Below are positions 22,826 to 31,877 of a stretch of 64,000 nt of DNA, piece after piece. Within the stretch, counting starts at the first letter, position 1. Each line of letters opens with the position of its first letter. The notes beneath the pieces are model-generated. The model had not been told where the DNA came from, searched no databases, and saw nothing but the letters and a program-made list of their open reading frames with translations. The stretch is from Trebonia sp963734665 (GTDB lineage: Bacteria; Actinomycetota; Actinomycetes; Streptosporangiales; Streptosporangiaceae). The stretch spans positions 434,001 through 498,000 of the forward strand of contig CAVTIR010000011.1 of NCBI GenBank assembly GCA_963734665.1, given 5' to 3'. The position numbers were made by a program, and so were the translations under genes.

Positions 22826-23920
22826 GTGCAGACTGCCCCGATTGCGTTGCTTGAGAAACTTGTCCGGATCGATTCGACGTCGGGGCTCGACGGGGAGCGG
22901 CACGTCCTGGAGCTGATGGCGGACCAGTTCACGACCGCCCCGCAGTCGTCAGTCCGTCTGGTCCGCGATGATGCCGGGCGGGCGAGCGCGCTCCTCGTGA
23001 CGCCGAGCGTGCGGCCCGAGCGATCCCTGCTTGTTTTCGCGTGCCATGCGGATGTCGTCCCGGCCGGCGACGTCGACTCGTGGACGCACCATCCGTTTGA
23101 GCCGACCACGCGTAGCGGTCGTCTTTACGGGCGCGGCGCGTCTGACATGAAGGGCGGGATCGCGGCGGCGGCCTCGGCGGTTCTGCAGCTGCACGCGGAG
23201 GGAGCCGCGGTAGCACTCGCGATCTCGCTGGGTGAGGAAATCGGGTCAGTGGGCGCCCGGGAGGTCGTCGGGGCACTCGATGGACTCGATGTCGGTGCCA
23301 TGATCATCCCGGAGTCAACGGCGGGCGAGATCTGCCTCGGGCACCGCGGTGCCCTGTGGCTGACGGTGCGGACGGCGGGTACCGCAGCCCACGGCAGCAC
23401 GCCGGAGCGCGGCGACAACGCGATCCTCGCCATGTGCCGCGTGCTGGCCCGGATAGGCGAGCTTCCGTTGCGGCGGCATGACAACCTCGGCCGCGAGACA
23501 GTGAACGTCGGGACGATCCGCGCCGGAGCTGTCCCGAACATCGTGCCGGACCGATGCGAGATCCGAGTAGACCATCGCGTCGTGCACGGGGACGTAACCC
23601 CGCTGCTCGACTGGTGGCGGGCGCAGCCCGACGTTGCCTCGGTCGACGTCGACCTGCGGCTGGACCCGGTCTGGACCGATGCAGCGGACTCGTGGGTGCA
23701 GAGTCTCGGGCATCCGGCCAAGAGCGAGCCGGTGAGCTACTTCACGGACGCCTCGGTGTTCGTCCGGGCACCTGCGCTGGCCACGATCCCCTTCGTGATC
23801 TGGGGGCCGGGTGACCCTCGCGTGGTTCACGCTGTCGACGAGTCAGTCGAGGTCGCGGCAGTACTTGAGCTGGAGCGGCGCTACCTGGCAGCGGGCCGTG
23901 CCTGGCCTGGCCGACTGTGA
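22826..23920 (+). CDS. M20-family metallohydrolase (deacylase/desuccinylase type)
   Basis: 364 aa from the GTG at 22826. All five metal ligands of the M20 dizinc site are visible: His/Asp in FACHADVVPAGD, Asp in YGRGASDMKGG, the Glu pair in SLGEEIGSVG, Glu in IIPESTAGE, and the C-terminal His in RVVHAVDESV. The lid domain contains GTAAHGSTPERGDNAI. Relatives include acetylornithine deacetylase, DapE and formylaminopyrimidine deformylase (YlmB). It ends 24 nt from the convergent LacI gene. Because a TenA gene lies 6 kb away in a LacI-controlled operon, a thiamine-breakdown role as in YlmB/TenA is possible but unproven. Confidence 0.85.
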   Translation: MQTAPIALLEKLVRIDSTSGLDGERHVLELMADQFTTAPQSSVRLVRDDAGRASALLVTPSVRPERSLLVFACHADVVPAGDVDSWTHHPFEPTTRSGRLYGRGASDMKGGIAAAASAVLQLHAEGAAVALAISLGEEIGSVGAREVVGALDGLDVGAMIIPESTAGEICLGHRGALWLTVRTAGTAAHGSTPERGDNAILAMCRVLARIGELPLRRHDNLGRETVNVGTIRAGAVPNIVPDRCEIRVDHRVVHGDVTPLLDWWRAQPDVASVDVDLRLDPVWTDAADSWVQSLGHPAKSEPVSYFTDASVFVRAPALATIPFVIWGPGDPRVVHAVDESVEVAAVLELERRYLAAGRAWPGRL

Positions 23921-23943
23921 CACCGGGTATGGCGGCCGGAAGG

Positions 23944-24975
23944 TTATGACGGGCGGGCCGACCAGGTGGTGCTCTCCCTGACGACGAGCTGGGGGCTGAA
24001 CGCGATACGGGCTCCTGAGCCTCGAACACCCGAAGCGTTCGCGGTGACTTGAATCTGCAGGAGCCGCAGTGCCTCCTCCGCCATGCGATCGGTCGGCTGC
24101 GCGAGCGTCGTCAGCGAAGGCAGCACGTAGGCCGCGAAGGGAATATCGTCCAGGCCGGTGACCTGCACGTCCTCCGGGACGCGGACGCTGAGTTCGCGGC
24201 AGGCGCGGAGCGCGCCGATGGCGATCAGGTCGTCGGCGCAGACGATGGCCTCCGGTACCGACTGCCCGGACAGCAGCTGGCGGGCCGTCCGCTCACCAGC
24301 CGCGACGGAGTACTCGCTCAAGATGGTCCACTCAGGGCGGGTGGCGAGCCCGAGGCGGTCCGCGTGCCGCTGGAAGCCCTGCAAGCGGAACTCTGTCGAT
24401 GAGTTCGTCATCTCGCTTGTCACGAAGGCCGCCGAGCGGACGCCGCACTCGTGCAGGTGAGTCACCATCAGCCGCATCGCCTCGTCGTCGTCTAGCCCGA
24501 CCCAGTCGGTTCCCGGCACCTCGACCCGGCGGTCGAGCTGAACGAGCGGCACGACCCGTGCCGACTCGGTGATCGCCTTCACGCTCCCCGTCTCATGGCA
24601 CGGGCTGACGACAATCCCGTCGACATTGCGGCTGATGAGCGAGCGCAGATGCCCTGCCTCGACCTCCGGGTCCTGCCTCGAGTCGCACAGGAACAGCTGG
24701 CGGCCCTCGGCGTGCAGCGCGTTCTCGATGCTGTCGACAAGGGACGTGAAGAACGGGTTGAGGATGCTGGGGACGACCATGCCGACCGTGTCCGTGCGCT
24801 TCTTGCGGAGCGCTCTCGCAATGCTGTTGCCCGAGTAGCCGAGCTCTTCCGCCGCGCGGCGCACCCGCGTCTCGATCTCGCGTCCGACTGGTCTCGACGA
24901 AGACAGCGCACGGGACGCGGTCGCGGGGGACACTCCCGCGCGCGCCGCGACGTCCGCGATGGTGACCGCAGCCAT
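23944..24975 (-). CDS. LacI-family transcriptional repressor
   Basis: 343 aa. N-terminal LacI HTH (TIADVAARAGVSPATASRAL, ~5-25) with hinge helix (NSIARALRKKRTDTVGMVVP), then a periplasmic-binding-protein-like ligand domain (PFFTSLVDSIENALHAEGRQ .. GLDDIPFAAYVLPSLTTLAQ). ATG preceded by AAGGAGGAAG. It is divergent from the seven-gene operon at 25190-31673. Two sites with the ATCGAT core of LacI operators lie between (25041-25053, 25139-25151), so it very likely represses both itself and the operon until the transported substrate appears. Confidence 0.92.
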   Translation of the reverse strand: MAAVTIADVAARAGVSPATASRALSSSRPVGREIETRVRRAAEELGYSGNSIARALRKKRTDTVGMVVPSILNPFFTSLVDSIENALHAEGRQLFLCDSRQDPEVEAGHLRSLISRNVDGIVVSPCHETGSVKAITESARVVPLVQLDRRVEVPGTDWVGLDDDEAMRLMVTHLHECGVRSAAFVTSEMTNSSTEFRLQGFQRHADRLGLATRPEWTILSEYSVAAGERTARQLLSGQSVPEAIVCADDLIAIGALRACRELSVRVPEDVQVTGLDDIPFAAYVLPSLTTLAQPTDRMAEEALRLLQIQVTANASGVRGSGARIAFSPQLVVRESTTWSARPS

Positions 24976-25040
24976 CTTCCTCCTTAGCGAGTGAGCAGAC
25001 CTCCGCGATCGCTCCGCTCATCAGTATCTGTATCAGATCG

Positions 25041-25053
25041 GAAATCGATTGCC
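25041..25053. promoter_or_regulatory. LacI-type operator, lacI-proximal
   Basis: GAAATCGATTGCC, with the central ATCGAT typical of LacI/GalR operators. It is the exact reverse complement of the site at 25139-25151 and lies 66 nt from the repressor start. Confidence 0.7.
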
Positions 25054-25138
25054 AATACCCAACCGGATTAACTTGCTTGTAACTGTGAGGTGTTGCGTCC
25101 TACAACGCCCCTGATGTAGAAAAGGCGGCACAGTAGCG

Positions 25139-25151
25139 GGCAATCGATTTC
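25139..25151. promoter_or_regulatory. LacI-type operator, operon-proximal
   Basis: GGCAATCGATTTC, 39 nt before the first gene of the transporter operon. It pairs as a mirror copy with 25041-25053; the 98-nt centre-to-centre distance would allow DNA looping. Confidence 0.7.
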
Positions 25152-25189
25152 TCAACCCGCTGCTGAACCTAGATCGAAAGGTAGCCGTC

Positions 25190-26248
25190 ATGACCTCTAC
25201 CTGGCGCATCGCAGCCTCCGCAGCCGTAGGGCTCGCCGTCGCCGCCCTTGCGGCGTGCGATTCAGCAGCGGCGCTAGCCTCGGATGCCCAAGGCAGCTCA
25301 GCCAGCCACAGCGGCACGGCATCGGTCGCCGCAACGGTGCCGCAGCCCACGGACGTGCCCAAGGTGTGCGCGACCAAGAACGGCAAGCAGTTCACGATCG
25401 GCGTCGTCGACATCGACGCGGAGACAGCCTTCTTCACGCAGATGAACACCGGCATCGAGACCGTGGCGAAGAAGGCAGGCGCGACCGTCAAGCTTGTCAA
25501 CGGCAACGACGACGCCGCCACGCAGGTCAACGGCATCGAGAACCTGACCACGGCCGGCGTCAACGCGCTCATCGTCGACCCGTACAACGCCACGGCCCTC
25601 ATCCCGGCGCTGAAGGCGGCCAAGGCGGCGGGCATCGCGGTGGTCGCCACGGACGGAACTGTCGCCAACCCGTCGGCCGTCGACACCTGGGTCGGCACGG
25701 CGAACGTCCCGGGCGGCGAGGAACTTGGCAAGGCCTTCCTCAATCTCACAAGCGGCAAGGGCACGATCGGCATCGTCGGTGCGCTGAACAGCGCGATCCA
25801 GATCCAGCGGCAGCAGGGCTTCGTCAACACGGTGGAGGCCGGAGGCATGAAGATCGGCCAGGTGGTCAACGGCGAGAACGTCGACGACACCGCGCAGACC
25901 GCAGCCGAGAACCTCCTCACGGCCAACCCCAACCTGAAGTACATCTACGCCACCGGCAGCCCCGCCCTTGACGGCGCGATCGCCGCAGTCAGGTCCCAGG
26001 GCCAGACAGGCAGCGTCTCCCTCGTCGGCTGGGACCTCGACCCGACCTCCGCCGCCGCTATCCAGCAGGGCTTCGTGAAGGAAGTCATCCAGCAGAACAC
26101 CTACGGCTTCGGCTACGCCGCCGCGGCGGCCGCCATCAGGCTCGCCTGCGGCGCCAAGAACATCCCGTCCACCATCAGCGTCCCGATTCACATCGTGACC
26201 AAGCAGAACCTGCCCCAGTTCCAGTACTACCTGAAGGCCGCGTCATGA
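25190..26248 (+). CDS. Sugar-type ABC transporter substrate-binding lipoprotein
   Basis: 352 aa. Signal peptide with lipobox LAAC (Cys23), a Ser/Ala-rich linker, then a RbsB-like periplasmic-binding domain (FTIGVVDIDAETAFFTQMN .. LIVDPYNATALIPALKAAK .. ATGSPALDGAIAAVRSQGQ .. VGWDLDPTSAAAIQQGFVK). It captures the substrate outside and delivers it to the permease at 26985. First gene of a seven-gene unit whose members overlap by 4 nt (ATGA) at most joints. Family: CUT2 type, which carries pentoses, polyols, AI-2 and nucleosides; the ligand is unknown. Confidence 0.9.
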   Translation: MTSTWRIAASAAVGLAVAALAACDSAAALASDAQGSSASHSGTASVAATVPQPTDVPKVCATKNGKQFTIGVVDIDAETAFFTQMNTGIETVAKKAGATVKLVNGNDDAATQVNGIENLTTAGVNALIVDPYNATALIPALKAAKAAGIAVVATDGTVANPSAVDTWVGTANVPGGEELGKAFLNLTSGKGTIGIVGALNSAIQIQRQQGFVNTVEAGGMKIGQVVNGENVDDTAQTAAENLLTANPNLKYIYATGSPALDGAIAAVRSQGQTGSVSLVGWDLDPTSAAAIQQGFVKEVIQQNTYGFGYAAAAAAIRLACGAKNIPSTISVPIHIVTKQNLPQFQYYLKAAS

Positions 26249-26988
26249 CCGGCGACACTCTTGTCGAGCTGCGCGGCATCACCAAGTCGTACGGCGCGGT
26301 CAACGTGCTGCGGGGCGTCGACCTCACGCTCAGGCGCGGCGACGTACTCGGCCTCGTCGGCGACAACGGGGCCGGCAAGTCGACGCTCATGAAGGTGCTC
26401 GCCGGCAGCGTCCGCCACGACGGCGGGACGATCGCCGTTAAGGACAAGGAGGTCCGGTTCGCCAACCCGAGCGAGGCCCAAGCCCAGAAGATCGGCATCG
26501 TCTACCAGGACCTCGCCCTGTGCGAGAGCCTCAACGTCGCGGGCAACCTCTTCCTCGGACGCGAACCGCGCGTCGGCCCGTTCCTGCGGACCGGGCGGAT
26601 GCACGCCGACGCGACCCAAATCCTCAAGGACTTCGGGGTGCGGGTGACCTCGACGCGCCAGCTGATCTCAGAGCTCTCCGGAGGCCAGCGGCAGTCGGTC
26701 GCGATCGCCCGCGCGGCGTCGATCAACCCCGACATCCTGATCCTCGACGAGCCGACGGCCGCGCTGGCCGTCGCGGAGGTCGAGTCGGTGCTCGCGCTGG
26801 TTAAGAGCGTCGCCTCCCGCGGGGTCGGCGTGATCCTCATTACGCACCGGCTGCAAGACCTGTTCCGCGTCTGCAACCGGATCACCGTCATGTACGAGGG
26901 CCGCAGCGTCGAGGACGTGAGCATCAAGGACCTCAACCTCGAGTCCCTCGTGGCGATGATCACCAGGGAAGGAGAGAAAGTGGCATGA
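26245..26988 (+). CDS. ABC transporter ATP-binding protein (CUT2 type, single domain)
   Basis: 247 aa. Walker A VGDNGAGKSTLMK (~42), Q-loop IVYQDLALCE, signature SELSGGQRQSVAIARA (~150), Walker B PDILILDEPTAAL (~170), H-loop LITHRLQDL. RbsA/XylG of enteric bacteria are fused double-domain proteins of ~500 aa; this one is a single domain and should dimerise, as in many actinomycete systems. Its ATG overlaps the stop of the binding-protein gene by 4 nt. Confidence 0.92.
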   Translation: MTGDTLVELRGITKSYGAVNVLRGVDLTLRRGDVLGLVGDNGAGKSTLMKVLAGSVRHDGGTIAVKDKEVRFANPSEAQAQKIGIVYQDLALCESLNVAGNLFLGREPRVGPFLRTGRMHADATQILKDFGVRVTSTRQLISELSGGQRQSVAIARAASINPDILILDEPTAALAVAEVESVLALVKSVASRGVGVILITHRLQDLFRVCNRITVMYEGRSVEDVSIKDLNLESLVAMITREGEKVA

Positions 26989-28010
26989 CCGCAGCCACCA
27001 CCACGCGCCCGGCCGCCGACCCGGAGCACCTTAAGACCTTCCGCGAGTCGCTCCGTCGCGTGAACCGCTCAACGCTGCTCATGGTCGGCGTTACGGTGCT
27101 CGTCTTCATCGGCTTCACCGTCGCGACGCCCACGTTCCTGACGCTGCAGAACCTGCGTAACGTCGCGGTTCAGATCGCGCCGGAAGCGATCGTCGGCGTC
27201 GCGATGACCTTCGTCATCACGACCGGCATGATCGACCTCTCGGTCGGATCAACCCTGTCCCTTGTGACAGTGGTCGGCGCAAGCCTGCTGCAGGACGGCT
27301 ACCAGTCGCTGCTCGTGATCATCATCTGCCTCGCAGTCGGAGCCGCGTGCGGTCTCCTCAACGGGTGGTTCTCGGGCTACCAGCGCATCCCGTCCTTCAT
27401 CGTGACGCTGGCCACCATGTCGGTCCTGCAGGGGATCGGGCTGTTCATCACGCAGGGTTACACGGTGGCCATCTCGCCCGAGCTGATCTTCGCCAAGCTA
27501 GGGCAGAACGGCTTCCTCGGCTTCGGCTACCCCGCCTGGATCGCCCTGGTCGTCGTGATCATCGGCATGATCGCGCTGCAGCGCATGCGCTTCGGCCAGT
27601 ACGTGACGGGCATCGGCTCGAATGAGGAGTCCGTGCGCCGCGCGGGCATCTCCACCAGCCGCGTGAAGATGCTCACCCTTACCTTCTGCGGCCTCGCGGC
27701 CGGGGCGGCCGGCATCATCACCGCGGGCCGTCTCGGCTCCGGTGACCCGAACACCGGCTCCAACTTCGCGCTCGACGTCATCACAGCCGTTTGCATCGGC
27801 GGCACCGACCTGCTCGGCGGCAAGGGAAGCATCTTCGGCACGGTGATCGGCACGATTCTGATTGGCGCCATCACGGACGGCCTCACGCTGCTCGGGCTGA
27901 GCCCGTACATCGTGCCGATCGTCACCGGGGGCCTGCTGCTCGTGGTGATCTGGATCAACCTGCGCGGCGTGTCACTCGCCGACTTCCTGAAGCGCCTGGT
28001 GACCCAGTGA
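26985..28010 (+). CDS. ABC transporter permease (RbsC-like)
   Basis: 341 aa, about nine to ten membrane segments. Family landmarks: GVAMTFVITTGMIDLSVGST, GLLNGWFSGYQRIPSFIVTL ATMSV, and GAAGIITAGRLGSGDPN before the last segments. It forms the membrane channel of the importer with 25190 and 26245. Start overlaps the ATPase stop by 4 nt and its stop overlaps the next start (GTGA). Confidence 0.92.
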   Translation: MTAATTTRPAADPEHLKTFRESLRRVNRSTLLMVGVTVLVFIGFTVATPTFLTLQNLRNVAVQIAPEAIVGVAMTFVITTGMIDLSVGSTLSLVTVVGASLLQDGYQSLLVIIICLAVGAACGLLNGWFSGYQRIPSFIVTLATMSVLQGIGLFITQGYTVAISPELIFAKLGQNGFLGFGYPAWIALVVVIIGMIALQRMRFGQYVTGIGSNEESVRRAGISTSRVKMLTLTFCGLAAGAAGIITAGRLGSGDPNTGSNFALDVITAVCIGGTDLLGGKGSIFGTVIGTILIGAITDGLTLLGLSPYIVPIVTGGLLLVVIWINLRGVSLADFLKRLVTQ

Positions 28011-29059
28011 GCGACTACGTGAGCACACCCGTCCGCGTCCGCACGGTCACCGGAGAGATCGGCAGTGACGAGCTCGGCTTCACGCTGACCCACGAGCACC
28101 TCATCAACAGCATCGCGGCAGGCGGGCTTGCCCCCGACCCCGCCTGCCCCGAGCTGTTCGACGCCAGGGTCACTCCCGAGATCTCGTGGCTGCTGCGCGA
28201 GCGTCCCTACGCCTGCGCCGACAATGCCGTGCTCGACGAGATGAGCGATGCGGTCGCCGAGCTCCTGGAATACCGGCGGCTCGGCGGCACGACGGTCATC
28301 GAGGTCACTCCCCAAGGGCAGGGCCGCGACCGCGTCAAGCTCGCCGAGCTCGCGGGGCGCACAGGCGTGACCATCATCGCCGGCGGCGGGTGGTACCTCG
28401 AGCGGTACCACCCGACGGCCACGGTGCACGACACAGCGGACGCACTCGCCGACCTGATCATCGCCGACCACGCCCCAGACGGCGAACCCGGCTCGGGCGT
28501 GATCGGGGAGGTCGGCGTCTCGCCGATGTTCACCGAGCGTGAGGAGAAGTCGCTGCGCGCCGCCTGCCGTGCCCAGCGCCATCTCAAGGTTCCCCTCTTC
28601 ATCCACCTGCCTGGCTTCGTCCGCCACGGTCAGCGGGTGCTCGACATCACGCTCGGCGAGGAGGGGGTGCCGCCTGGTGCCGTGGTGCTGTGCCACATGG
28701 ACCCCTCCGGATCCGATCCGGACTATCAGCGTTCGCTCGGCGACCGCGGCGTCTGGCTTGAGTTCGACATGATCGGCATGCCTTATCGCTACCCCTACCC
28801 CGGCGAGGGCCAGTCGCCCGGCGTCGAGCAGACGATCCAGGCACTGCGCCACCTCACGGACGCGGGCCTTGGCGGTCGTCTGCTGTTCAGCCACGACCTG
28901 TTCCTGAAGGGGATGCTGCGGCGCAACGGCGGCAACGGGCTGGCCTATATCCCGGGCGCGTTCCTGGATCGGCTTCGCGACGAGGGCTTCGACGCCACGG
29001 CCGTGGCCGCGGTCAACACCACCCACGTGCGTGAGCTGTTCGAGTCCGCCTCGCGCTGA
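28007..29059 (+). CDS. Phosphotriesterase-like metal-dependent hydrolase
   Basis: 350 aa from the GTG at 28007. An amidohydrolase-superfamily barrel: first metal pair HEH in FTLTHEHLINS, a Glu in GVIGEVGVS where many phosphotriesterases have a carboxylated Lys, His in LFIHLPGF, His in VVLCHMDPSG and the last Asp in LLFSHDLFLKG. Many phosphotriesterase-like proteins are lactonases or sugar-lactone/ester hydrolases and have no activity on organophosphates. Position in a sugar-importer operon suggests it opens a lactone or amide of the imported compound. Confidence 0.85.
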   Translation: MSDYVSTPVRVRTVTGEIGSDELGFTLTHEHLINSIAAGGLAPDPACPELFDARVTPEISWLLRERPYACADNAVLDEMSDAVAELLEYRRLGGTTVIEVTPQGQGRDRVKLAELAGRTGVTIIAGGGWYLERYHPTATVHDTADALADLIIADHAPDGEPGSGVIGEVGVSPMFTEREEKSLRAACRAQRHLKVPLFIHLPGFVRHGQRVLDITLGEEGVPPGAVVLCHMDPSGSDPDYQRSLGDRGVWLEFDMIGMPYRYPYPGEGQSPGVEQTIQALRHLTDAGLGGRLLFSHDLFLKGMLRRNGGNGLAYIPGAFLDRLRDEGFDATAVAAVNTTHVRELFESASR

Positions 29060-29113
29060 CCGCAGCGCATAACCATGCGCACGACCATTGAAAGAAAAGA
29101 GGCACACTCACCC

Positions 29114-29863
29114 ATGGCGCGAGTCCTGATCGCGGGCGAGAGCTGGCACACGACCACCATTCACACGAAGGGAGTCGACGAGTTCGCCGTCCACTCGTAC
29201 ACCGAGGGGGTGGTACAGCTGCGGGACGCCCTGCAGTCCTGCGGGCATGAGGTCGTTCACCTGCCGGCCCACCTCGTGCCGAGCGAGTTCCCCGGCACCG
29301 CAAGCGAACTGAACGACTACGACGCGGTTTTCCTTTCCGATATCGGCGCGAACTCCCTACAGCTCGCACCCGAAGTTTTCGAACGATCGCGGCCTGGCTC
29401 TGACCGCATCGAGACTCTGGCGGCGTGGGTAGAGGCTGGCGGCGCGCTGCTCATGATCGGCGGCTACCTCTCGTTCTCAGGGTTCCAGGCTCGCGCGGCC
29501 TACGCGCAGACGGTGCTCACCCGTGTCCTGCCGGTCGACCTGCTGCCGGGCGACAACCGGGTCGAGCGCCCCTCCGGCGTGACACCCGTCGTCGTCGACG
29601 CGGCACACCCGGCACTCGGAGGTGCCGGGAGCGAGTGGCCCGCGCTGCTCGGCTACAACAGGGTGATCGCGAAGCCCGAGGCGGCCGTGCTCGCCACCGT
29701 GGGCACCGATCCACTCGTCGCCGTGGCCGGGTACGGCACGGGCCGGACGGCCGTGTTCACCAGTGACTGCTCCCCGCACTGGGCCCCTCCGGCGTTCTGC
29801 GAGGACTGGCCCGGGTACGCGCGGATCTTCGACGGGCTCACCCGCTGGCTCACGGCACGATGA
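29114..29863 (+). CDS. Putative glutamine amidotransferase-like protein (COG5426/ThuA-like)
   Basis: 249 aa. Flavodoxin-like fold: VLIAGESWHTTTIHTKGVDE .. VVHLPAHLVPSEFP .. DYDAVFLSDIGANSLQL .. WVEAGGALLMIGGYLSFSGF .. GRTAVFTSDCSPHWAPP. This matches proteins annotated as COG5426 glutamine-amidotransferase-like. I do not see a clean GxCxG nucleophile elbow, so enzymatic activity is uncertain. The ATG at 29114 is preferred; an ATG at 29075 would add 13 residues. The stop overlaps the TenA start by 4 nt. Confidence 0.75.
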   Translation: MARVLIAGESWHTTTIHTKGVDEFAVHSYTEGVVQLRDALQSCGHEVVHLPAHLVPSEFPGTASELNDYDAVFLSDIGANSLQLAPEVFERSRPGSDRIETLAAWVEAGGALLMIGGYLSFSGFQARAAYAQTVLTRVLPVDLLPGDNRVERPSGVTPVVVDAAHPALGGAGSEWPALLGYNRVIAKPEAAVLATVGTDPLVAVAGYGTGRTAVFTSDCSPHWAPPAFCEDWPGYARIFDGLTRWLTAR

Positions 29864-30507
29864 GCCGCTCCGCGGCACTGACCGAGCGCCATGCGGCGGC
29901 GCTGGACGCCGCCGCGCGGCATCCCCTGCTGGCCGCCATGACGGACGGAAGCGTCTCCCCCGCTGTGTTCGCTCGCTACCTCACGTTTGAGGGCGTCTTC
30001 GTCCGCACGGCTGCTCGCACAGCCGGCTACCTCGTCTGGCAGGCACCCGCCTGGGACGACGCGGCGCGGCACGCGCAGACCCTCGCCGGCCTGGTCGGGG
30101 AGCAGGCCGCGTACTTCACGGCAGCGGGGGCGGATGCCTCGATCGACGTCCTCGCCGCCGACCCGGGGCCACTCGGTCGTCATGTCGCGAGCGCCGTCGC
30201 TGAGGGCGGCTACGGCGCCGCCGTGAGCTGCTTCGCGGCGGCGGAAACCCTGTACGAGAACTGGTGCCGGAGCGCAGCGGCTTCGGCACCACCGCGGGCC
30301 GTCGACGTCCAGCGCTGGATCAGCCTGCACACCAGCCCCGGGTTTGTGGCGGGCGCGCGATTCCTGCGCTCGTGCATCGACAAGATCCCCTCTTCCGAGT
30401 TGCCTGATGCGGAGCTCGACCGGTGGTTCGGTGGCATGCTCGCCGCCGAGAACGACTTCCACAGCCTGCCGATGGCAGGCATACGCAGCGAAGGAATGGC
30501 CTTATGA
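29860..30507 (+). CDS. tenA: TenA-family protein
   Basis: 215 aa, all helical. It has the TenA pattern HPLLAAMTDGSVSPAVFARY .. YLTFEGVFVRTAARTAGYLV .. CFAAAETLYENWC .. WISLHTSPGFVAGARFLRSC. TenA enzymes hydrolyse amino-pyrimidine (from degraded thiamine) or thiamine. The classical Cys nucleophile (in a CxxPY region) is not obvious here, so it may be of the TenA_E type or have another substrate. It sits in an operon with three hydrolase-like genes and a sugar-type importer, an unusual place for a thiamine gene. Confidence 0.75.
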   Translation: MSRSAALTERHAAALDAAARHPLLAAMTDGSVSPAVFARYLTFEGVFVRTAARTAGYLVWQAPAWDDAARHAQTLAGLVGEQAAYFTAAGADASIDVLAADPGPLGRHVASAVAEGGYGAAVSCFAAAETLYENWCRSAAASAPPRAVDVQRWISLHTSPGFVAGARFLRSCIDKIPSSELPDAELDRWFGGMLAAENDFHSLPMAGIRSEGMAL

Positions 30508-31673
30508 CCGCAGACGTGGCGGCGGCGCTCGCCGACCTCGAGGAGCTGGTTTCCCACGGGCCACGCTTCCACGGTTCCGCCGAGATCGGCGCGGCAGCCC
30601 GGTGGCTAGAGTCCCGGCTGACCACCGCCGGGCTCACGGTGCAGCGGCAGCCGGTCGCGCTGCCAGGCTGGCTGCCCGGCGAGACGAACACGGTGCGCGT
30701 CCTGCGCCCGCACGAGCGCACGTTGCCGGCATGGCCGATGCTATGGAGCGGCGCATCACAGGGGCGAGTCCGCGGCCGCGTCCTGCCGCTTGGACCACAG
30801 GGCATCTGGGGCGACTCCATCGTCTGGCAGCGGTTCACCGTCGTGGGCGCGACGGACGAGGTGATCGCCTACGTTCACAGCAGAGACGTCGGGCCCGCCG
30901 CGCCGCAGCCGCTGCCAAGCGGATCGGATCACTCGGTGCCGCACCTCGTGATTGGTCACCTCGACGGGCTGCAGCTCGCCGAATGGCTCGACGAAGGTCA
31001 CCCGGTTGAGATCGAGGTCGAGGGCACGAGCACGCTGGCGACCGAGGCCGTGTCGGATAACCTCATCGTCGACATCACGGGCACCGGTCAAGGGCTCGTC
31101 CTGGTGTGCGCCCACTACGACACCTTCTTCAACACGGTCGGCGCGTACGACAACGGCAGCGGCACCATCGCGCTGCTACGGCTCGCTGAGCAGTGGGCGG
31201 CGGAACCGCCACCGTGCTCCGTCCGACTGGTCTTCTTCACCGCCGAGGAGTGGCACCTTGGCGGGTCCCGGCACTATGTCGCAACGGCCAGTCAGACTGA
31301 CCTGGACGCGATCGATTACGCGTTCAACATCGACGGGCTGGGACGAGGTTCGTTCATCGAGACCTTCGGCGCTCCGGAGGCATTCGGCACCCGGTTCCAC
31401 GAGATGCTGCTCCGGTACACCCAACAGACCCGTCCCGAGCTGATCACCAGGGCGCGCTTCCCTCCGACCACGGGCACCGACGACGCCTCGTTCTACCGAG
31501 CGGGCGTTCCGAGCCTCTACCTCACTTTCAACGACCTGCACCGCCTGCACCAGCCGGACGACCTTCCCGACGAGCGCATCGCCCGCAACATCGTCTGGAC
31601 GACCGGTCTGGTTCAGCACGTCATCGCCACGTTCCAGAGGCCAATCCGCTCGAAGAAGCCCAGCATTCTCTGA
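30504..31673 (+). CDS. M28-family metallopeptidase/aminopeptidase
   Basis: 389 aa from the ATG at 30504 (4-nt overlap with TenA). Dizinc ligands of M28: His/Asp in VCAHYDTFFN, Asp in AYDNGSGTIAL, the Glu pair in FTAEEWHLGGS, Asp in FNIDGLGRGS and His near NDLHRLHQPDD. A PA-like insertion lies at ~90-170. No signal peptide, so cytosolic: it probably removes an aminoacyl group from the imported compound. Last gene of the operon; a strong hairpin follows at 31975-32007. Confidence 0.85.
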   Translation: MTADVAAALADLEELVSHGPRFHGSAEIGAAARWLESRLTTAGLTVQRQPVALPGWLPGETNTVRVLRPHERTLPAWPMLWSGASQGRVRGRVLPLGPQGIWGDSIVWQRFTVVGATDEVIAYVHSRDVGPAAPQPLPSGSDHSVPHLVIGHLDGLQLAEWLDEGHPVEIEVEGTSTLATEAVSDNLIVDITGTGQGLVLVCAHYDTFFNTVGAYDNGSGTIALLRLAEQWAAEPPPCSVRLVFFTAEEWHLGGSRHYVATASQTDLDAIDYAFNIDGLGRGSFIETFGAPEAFGTRFHEMLLRYTQQTRPELITRARFPPTTGTDDASFYRAGVPSLYLTFNDLHRLHQPDDLPDERIARNIVWTTGLVQHVIATFQRPIRSKKPSIL

Positions 31674-31756
31674 CACGATCTCGACTTCATGCCTAAGCCC
31701 CGAACACTGCGGTCGTGCTGGCAGCACTGCTGGATCGCGGCCACCCTCGCCAGGAG

Positions 31757-31819
31757 GTAAGGTTCGCCAGGTCCTCGCCACCGCCGAGGACCTCAGCGCG
31801 ACCGTGGCACGGACGGTTC
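31757..31819 (+). pseudogene. C-terminal scrap of a DUF1016 gene (second copy)
   Basis: The DNA reads KVRQVLATAEDLSATVARTV in two frames, a diverged copy of the end of the DUF1016 gene at 45900-45967. It is followed at once by repeat copy B, the same order as at 22489-22718. Confidence 0.65.
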
Positions 31820-31877
31820 GAACGGTCCCGGCTTCCTCCCTCCCCCACCCCGTCTCCCCTCGCCTTGTCGTCCGATG
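31820..31877 (+). repeat. Dispersed repeat, copy B
   Basis: GAACGGTCCCGGCTTCCTCC .. CCCCGTCTCCCCTCGCCTTG TCGTCCGATG; it lacks the last GTCGGGACTTG of copy A (22650-22718). Confidence 0.6.
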
